Below, in pieces: positions 58,562 through 64,000 of a stretch of DNA of 64,000 nucleotides. Source of the DNA: Sanderia malayensis (lineage: Eukaryota; Cnidaria; Scyphozoa; Semaeostomeae; Pelagiidae); contig RQOL01000616.1 of NCBI GenBank assembly GCA_013076295.1, positions 5,608,392 through 5,672,391 on the forward strand, read 5' to 3'. A model generated the notes under the pieces. The model had not been told where the DNA came from. It saw only the letters and a program-made list of their open reading frames with translations, and searched no databases. Within the stretch, counting starts at the first letter, position 1, and every line of letters starts with the position of its first letter. A program made the translations under genes and the position numbers.

Positions 58562-58784
58562 AACTGTTGTGAATAGTATGTAGTTTATTAAGTTATAAGC
58601 AATACATCAGAAACTCTATCAGTTGCTCTGGAACTCTGGAAACCATGCAACATTTCATACAAGAGGGGATAAAGTTGATTTGAAGGACCAGAGAGAACCA
58701 GCCATTACCATGTACAATTTATGGGCAACTAATTTATCGGAGAAGTACTTGGAAGCTTTGATCTTCGGAAGTTTGGGTTGAAAT

Positions 58785-58965
58785 AGAAATAGCTATTTAA
58801 ATACAAATAGAAGTATACCTTTATCCTGTTAGATGAGTGACATCAGCAAAGTAATAATCAAAACTTGAGCCTCCGTTCGATTTAGTGACCTCACACCGGC
58901 ATCTGGAAACCAAATTAGAACAATTAATTATCAAGATTTTCAAAAAACAAAACTTACTGGCCACA
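58785..58965 (-). repeat. Exon-like duplicated unit, copy C (inverted)
   Basis: Inverse orientation of copies A and B. On - the acceptor TTTCCAG precedes an 84-base body (58902-58819) and a GTATAC donor. It matches copy B through body and upstream intron. It is one base shorter, which shifts frame and gives a stop after CRCEVTKSNGGSSFDYYF and a few more residues. Confidence 0.5.
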
Positions 58966-58969
58966 TACT

Positions 58970-60502
58970 GCCATAAATTTTATAAAAAATTTAATAGAAA
59001 TAAAGAATTAGTTGATTAGTTATTAATCTTAAACAACATCAAATATTTAAACCTAGTATTCAATAGTAAGACGAACGTTATTGCATAACATTTGTAAACC
59101 TTTCTTAGGTAACAAAAATCGATGAATATTTTCTTTCTATGGGTATAAGCAGGCTAAAACACAAGAGTGATTATTACGTACCTTCGTTATATCAGTGAGT
59201 AGATTTCTTTGGCAAAAACGTAGAGCTCGAACGCTGGCCGCTCCACCGGTTCAAACCTTGAATGTTCTATCTGAACTGAGAGACGGCGAAAGGAAGGGAA
59301 TCCGCTCCAGATCGTGACAAAAGGACAAAGGTTTTGTGGTTAAACTCAGAACTTCAAATACAACCCTGTTCCAATTTAACGGACAGTAAAACTGAGCACA
59401 TAATGTCTATTACAACCATGCTTCACTATTACACATGAACTGTTTGTCCCAAAATTAGGAGCCCCAAAGCTGAGAATGTCAAAGATTGATTATGATCATG
59501 ATACACATAAGCAATAAATCCGTACGTTCAATCAACTAGATTCGCCTCTACGAGCCTATTTTGTGATTGAGTCACTCTTCAGAAAATGTTGATGTAAATG
59601 GAGATTTATTTACATTTCATTCACTTACATCACCGTCTTCTGGAGAGAGAGTCAATCACGAGATACTTGCAGAAATGAAAGTAAATGATTGATTCTTCTT
59701 ACTCTATAACGGACGAATCTATAATATAAATACACTGAGTTTGTAAACATAAGCTTATACACACATTAAGAACTTTGATTTTTGTTGGCATTAATGCATT
59801 TTTTGTTTATTAGATTAACACATATGATATGGTAAATCGCTGAAATTTTAAAATGAAAGAGCATCTTGTGAAGAAAAAAACGGATCTTGTTTAAGAACTC
59901 TTTACAATACAATTATCATCTTCAGCTGATTTCATGTCAACATGGTTATTTTTAAAAGATGGTTAGAATGAAATCCTAAGTTTCAAAACAGGAATGTCAT
60001 GATTGACTTTGATAGAAACACCGTGCATATAGATATTTTTCATATATATCAGATAAACAACTTTTTGGAAAAAACGAACTGTTTGCAAAGCTATGCACAC
60101 ATATTTACGTGTTTAAAAGATTCGGTTTCAATTAACCTAGCTTCACATCATCCGGTTATATTGTTCATCAGAACGATCAGAACGGCATAAATTGAAGAAA
60201 TTGAAAAACACTGGATCACATAAAGGCAATCAAAAGCAAAAGGTACTTCAACAAACTCAAATCAAGTTTACAAAAATAAAGGTAAAAAAAACTGAGGGCA
60301 AAGCAAGGCAATGTAGGTTTTCGATTTTCAGTTATTAATTAATTCTTCGCAATTATTCATTGGCATTGATCTATTCAAATACAGTCAACCAATCTTTGAT
60401 TCTTTCGTTATCATGGGCGTGATTAATCGCAATAAGATAAGAATTTGCTTCTATCGTTTGCTTTTATCGACACCTTTTTTCTAATCCATTCATAGCAGGA
60501 CA
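58970..60502. other. Intergenic, no gene seen
   Basis: AT-rich. On -, an open stretch near 59271-59200 (PVERPAFELYVFAKEIYSLI) ends next to a GTACGT donor-like site. It could be a 5' exon to copy C, but this is speculative. Confidence 0.35.
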
Positions 60503-63500
60503 ATGAACAGAGGGCTGATTTTGATAGCAGTAACAGCAATGCTGTGCAGCTGTATTGAGATTCAAGGTAAGTTAAAAGTACTTTTGCAATCGAATACTGT
60601 CACGCCTTGGCGATAAGCAAAATCCAATTTTGGTTTGAAGATGTAGAAACGTTATTAGCCAGCATGTAACCAGGCACGAAACTGCAGTATTGTGGGTTGT
60701 TTATGAGAGATATCGAACACAGGGGAATTTCTTAATGAATGAAAATCCTCATGTCCCAGAACAATATTCAGCTGTTCAACTTTAAATACAACAGCCTTGC
60801 ATTAACATGTACATAGATGTGTGTAGAAGTTGTTCACATAGGTTTATCTGGCGTATGTAACATACAGCAGTTGAATATTGTCCCGGAACATTAGAATTTC
60901 TGTAACAAAGAAATTATACCACACATGTTATAGCTATGAGGCATGCAGGAAACCCCTTATGTGCTAAACATATTGATCCTATAATTCAGAATTTCTTTAG
61001 AAACCTCGTCGATACAAAACGATCAGCTTGGTTTTAATGTGGTCCCACCAATCACCCCCATCTCAACAAGATCTTGACAATTCATCCTTTATTTATGTAG
61101 GTGCTGCTATAAAAGAGAAGCGTTCGGGAGAATGTGCTCTGCCATTTGAACAAGAAGGCTGCTTCTATAACATCCAATCACAATTGACACGAAAACTGCT
61201 GATAACAGATAGGGAAGCAAGTTCTCAAATACAAATCCAGTGGCACACCTACCCAGACTACTTGAAAGGGTGAGATAGGGGAAGGGGATGGCAAAATTTC
61301 ATTCATTTACTCATTCCACCTAAATTGTGTTTATCACTGATAGCTAGGCCATTTTTCAAATGTCCAACCCTGAGAAGTTTCCAACAATAATATTATAGCA
61401 AAATTGTGGTATGATTAGTCGTAGGCGAATCTAACATAAACATTTCACCCATGTTTGAAACAATCTTGTATCTTTCCTCTCAGCTTAACTTGTCGATGCA
61501 ATAAAAAAGCCAGCGAGAATGGCTTCAAAATGTTTTCTATCCAGTACTGGGGAGAGTGCTGGGGAATTCGTGACGGAAAAGAGATTTTAAAATCACTGCA
61601 CTCATCACAAGATTGTCAAAACACTGCTTACCAGTCACCCTGCCTGAAATCTACGAGCAAATACTGCACTGGCACGTACAACACTGCATACATATACAGT
61701 GTTGCGGGTAAGTGATCTGCGAAGTCGAAATACAAACGAAAAATCTCAATGAGATGCGAGTAAAAGGGAATGAAATTCGATTAATCTTGTGTAGAAAATT
61801 TAACAAATAACCAGTTGATAAATTCGTTGCAATGACCCGAACTGTGGCCTATGACCCCTTACAATAACCTTGCTACAGATTTTCACCTTCCTTAATAGCC
61901 ACACCTCCAGGTGAAAATTCTTTGATATTTCATTCTGACTTGTAACCCATAACCTGTATTTTATTTTCTTTGAATTTCTCCTATCCTGTCAATCCTATTG
62001 TGCACGTATAAGCAGCAAATCTGACCAATGTGGTTTATCACCTACAATATCCCTATGGTTTTCAGTTCCAAAAAATCCGCTTGATGGTAATTATGCCGAG
62101 TGGTCAGCCTGGTCAAAGTGCAGCAAAGAATGCGGCATTGGCGCGAAAACAAGGACCAGAGCATGCAACAATCCAGCACCAATGTATGGAGGAAAAGATT
62201 GCGAAGGAGCGGCTGAAGAGAGTTCAAAGTGTAATGAGCAGGCGTGTTGTGAGTGAAATTTTCTCTGTCTTGATTTTAACTGCTTTGAACAGCGATGTTG
62301 CAAACTGTCTCCAATGCATATTTCCATTGTCATAATTCATACCATGCCATTTCCATTGTCATAATTCATACCATGCCATCATTTCCATTGCCACAATTCC
62401 ATACAGTTGTATTCAGTGGCGTAGCCAGAGCGGGAAGATTTGGGGGGCAAACAGGCAAATTTTTTGGCAAATGAAGCCTTGTTTTTTTGTCGTATCCCCC
62501 CACAAATTTTATTGCAGATTTGCACTTTTCTCAGAGACCAACTTTCTGCGAATTGGGGGGGGCGGCTGCCCCCCTTGCCCTCCCTCGCTACGCTACTGGT
62601 TGTATTTTCCATTGCATGTCGTTGTAGCTATTACAAATTACCAAACAAAACCAGTAGTGGCACAATTTCAATTCCAGACATGTCTTGTCCATTTCTCATA
62701 CTTCAGTAACAATGTTAAATCCCATTCTTCAAAATCCAACATAGAAAGCAGTTTTCACATTTCATCACAGATGCACACGTTCTCCACTAGCTTCTAATCC
62801 ATTTTCCGTACGCAGATCCATATCCAAACAAAGGTTGCGGAACAGTGAAACAGGTCAACAGCATCGACATCCTAAATGCATCAGAGCCAGTGAAATTCTG
62901 CCGACCAGGTGAATTCTGCAAAAGAACGGTCACATTTTGTCGTGTCATCTACCCGAACACGACAGACAGTAATAACGATTACGTCATCAATATGTACATG
63001 TATAACCACGCAAATGACAGAGGCCCTGGAAATAGTGTCGCAGGAATAATCTTCAATGCGCAAGATGTAGATAACTTCGAATTCGTCAATATATGGTAAG
63101 AAATTGACGTCCGATTAACCTTTTCAGAATTGACCTTTGATTGACCATTTCAGAATTGATCTTTAACCTTTGGATTAACAACTTTACCATTTCTTCTGTC
63201 ATGGATACTTGGCCTCTTCGTGTCACATGAATTGCATTTCCTTTGTGGTCTTCACTTTATCTTCTTTAATCTTTATTCTTCAATAATCCATGGCATATCA
63301 TGGAAGCTGTCGTACTCCAGTTGACCTCTTGACATTGCATGAACCTTGATGACCTCTTATTTACATCCAGGCTGCATCCATCCGAGGACAATCCATGTTA
63401 CTCCCTCTCTTCTTCGTATTACCAAAATGGCACTCTTCAATCGATTCGCAACGAAGTCTCCTTCGTTTGCAGTAGATGGGTGATCAAAGGTGGCGAGTGG

Positions 63501-63689
63501 GCACAGTTGAGTCTGCATGTTAACAACGCCGGAGTCAAGCTCTATGGTAACCATTACCTGCTTGGAACCATGACAAGTCGGTTGCAACCAGTGGCGAAGG
63601 GAGGTGCAATTGTTCGCAATGGCTTCAGAAGTATCGTCGAATACTCAAGTTATCGTATATCCAGTCCCCAAAAAAGTCTCCAAGGATAG
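60503..63689 (+). CDS. Secreted Cys-rich / thrombospondin type-1 / lectin-like protein, six exons
   Basis: Exons: 60503-60566, 61101-61269, 61484-61707, 62066-62248, 62816-63095 and 63371-63689. All phases agree, giving 412 aa. MNRGLILIAVTAMLCSC is a clear signal peptide. Residues about 33-150 form a Cys-rich module (GECALPFEQEGCFYN, then TCRCNKKASENGFKMF, QYWGECWG) resembling modules I associate with cnidarian secreted proteins. A TSP1 repeat follows (YAEWSAWSKCSKECGIGAKT from 162, then CNNPAP, GGKDCEG). The C-terminal ~200 residues look like a concanavalin/LamG-type beta sandwich (YVINMYMYNHANDRG, AGIIFNAQDVDNFEFVNIW, GEWAQLSLHVNNAGVKLYG). There is no membrane anchor, so extracellular adhesion or glycan binding is likely; exact role unknown. 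Introns 4 and 5 carry repeats. Confidence 0.85.
62321..62404. repeat. 29-base tandem repeat, three copies
   Basis: Units of TTTCCATTGTCATAATTCAT plus ACCATGCCA at 62321 and 62350, third copy diverged from about 62382. In intron 4 of the secreted-protein gene. Confidence 0.85.
62414..62598. mobile_element. hAT-like MITE, CAGTGGCGTAGC ends, 8-base target duplication
   Basis: 185-base element. The left end CAGTGGCGTAGC and the inverse of the right end CAGTAGCGTAGC differ at one base. GTTGTATT flanks both sides (62406-62413 and 62599-62606). No ORF of its own. Lies in intron 4 of the secreted-protein gene. Confidence 0.88.
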
Positions 63690-64000
63690 ATGACAACATT
63701 ATAACTACACAGTCCCAAAACATGATGATTATCAAGCCCTGTATACTTATATTTTCACAAGCTTAACAGCTTAGCAAATGTTTCGAACTATTATATAATT
63801 TTAGAGATGATGTTGCAAATGATATAATTGCTGCTTTGTGATATCTACATTTCTGTAACTTTTAACTATTTTCAAGTTATATTGAATATGCTTTGTATTT
63901 TGAGTAAGTGAAGCCTTCCATTGGGAAAAACCCACCCCGCATTACGTATTCAAAAATTTAATTAACTGCTGTTATTTGTCTGCTTGGAAATATGATGTTA
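63690..64000. other. 3' UTR / flank of the secreted-protein gene
   Basis: AT-rich, no ORF, no canonical AATAAA seen before the window ends. Confidence 0.5.

Overview
The window is animal nuclear DNA. Genes are split by canonical GT-AG introns, intergenic DNA is AT-rich and full of small non-autonomous transposons, and the protein set is metazoan: creatine synthesis, two Kruppel-like factors, a TBC1D1/TBC1D4 Rab-GAP and a secreted thrombospondin-repeat protein. The low GC, intron sizes and the architecture of the last gene fit a non-bilaterian animal, most likely a cnidarian. That placement is inference. All exon models were built by hand from splice signals, reading phase and family knowledge. 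Each complete gene model closes in frame with a single stop codon.

Layout. 0-6 kb: two mitochondrial pyrimidine-nucleotide-type carriers (SLC25A33/36 group) on + flank a two-exon guanidinoacetate N-methyltransferase (GAMT) on -. The left carrier is cut by the window edge and carries a 1-base frameshift. The right one is intronless. 7.8-10.4 kb (-): a three-exon beta-1,4-N-acetylgalactosaminyltransferase of the B4GALNT3/4 type with a PA14-like domain. 13.3-15.3 kb (-): a two-exon KLF5-like factor with a CArG box and TATA box upstream. 19.6-25.9 kb (-): an 11-exon N-myristoylatable PP2C phosphatase. 28.8-32.6 kb (+): a second, eight-exon KLF. 34.7-36.4 kb (-): an intronless NADPH-oxidase/ferric-reductase-like flavocytochrome. 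37.6-51.5 kb (+): a 19-exon TBC1D1/TBC1D4 orthologue (1,289 aa). 51.5-60.5 kb: repeat-rich DNA with MITEs, minisatellites, a duplicated exon-like unit and one small unknown ORF interrupted by a MITE. 60.5-63.7 kb (+): a six-exon secreted protein (signal peptide, Cys-rich module, TSP1 repeat, lectin-like C-terminus).

The genes do not form an operon or one pathway. Several touch energy metabolism and signalling (creatine synthesis, mitochondrial nucleotide transport, a Rab-GAP with Akt-type sites, PP2C, an SRF-type promoter), but co-regulation is not shown by the sequence. The most unusual points are a sharply bounded stretch of near-identical zinc-finger DNA shared by the two otherwise dissimilar KLF genes, the intronless oxidoreductase, a MITE that rewrote the C-terminus of an ORF, an E-box cluster in a TBC1D intron, and several mobile elements with readable target-site duplications. 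No clearly new multi-gene system was found.
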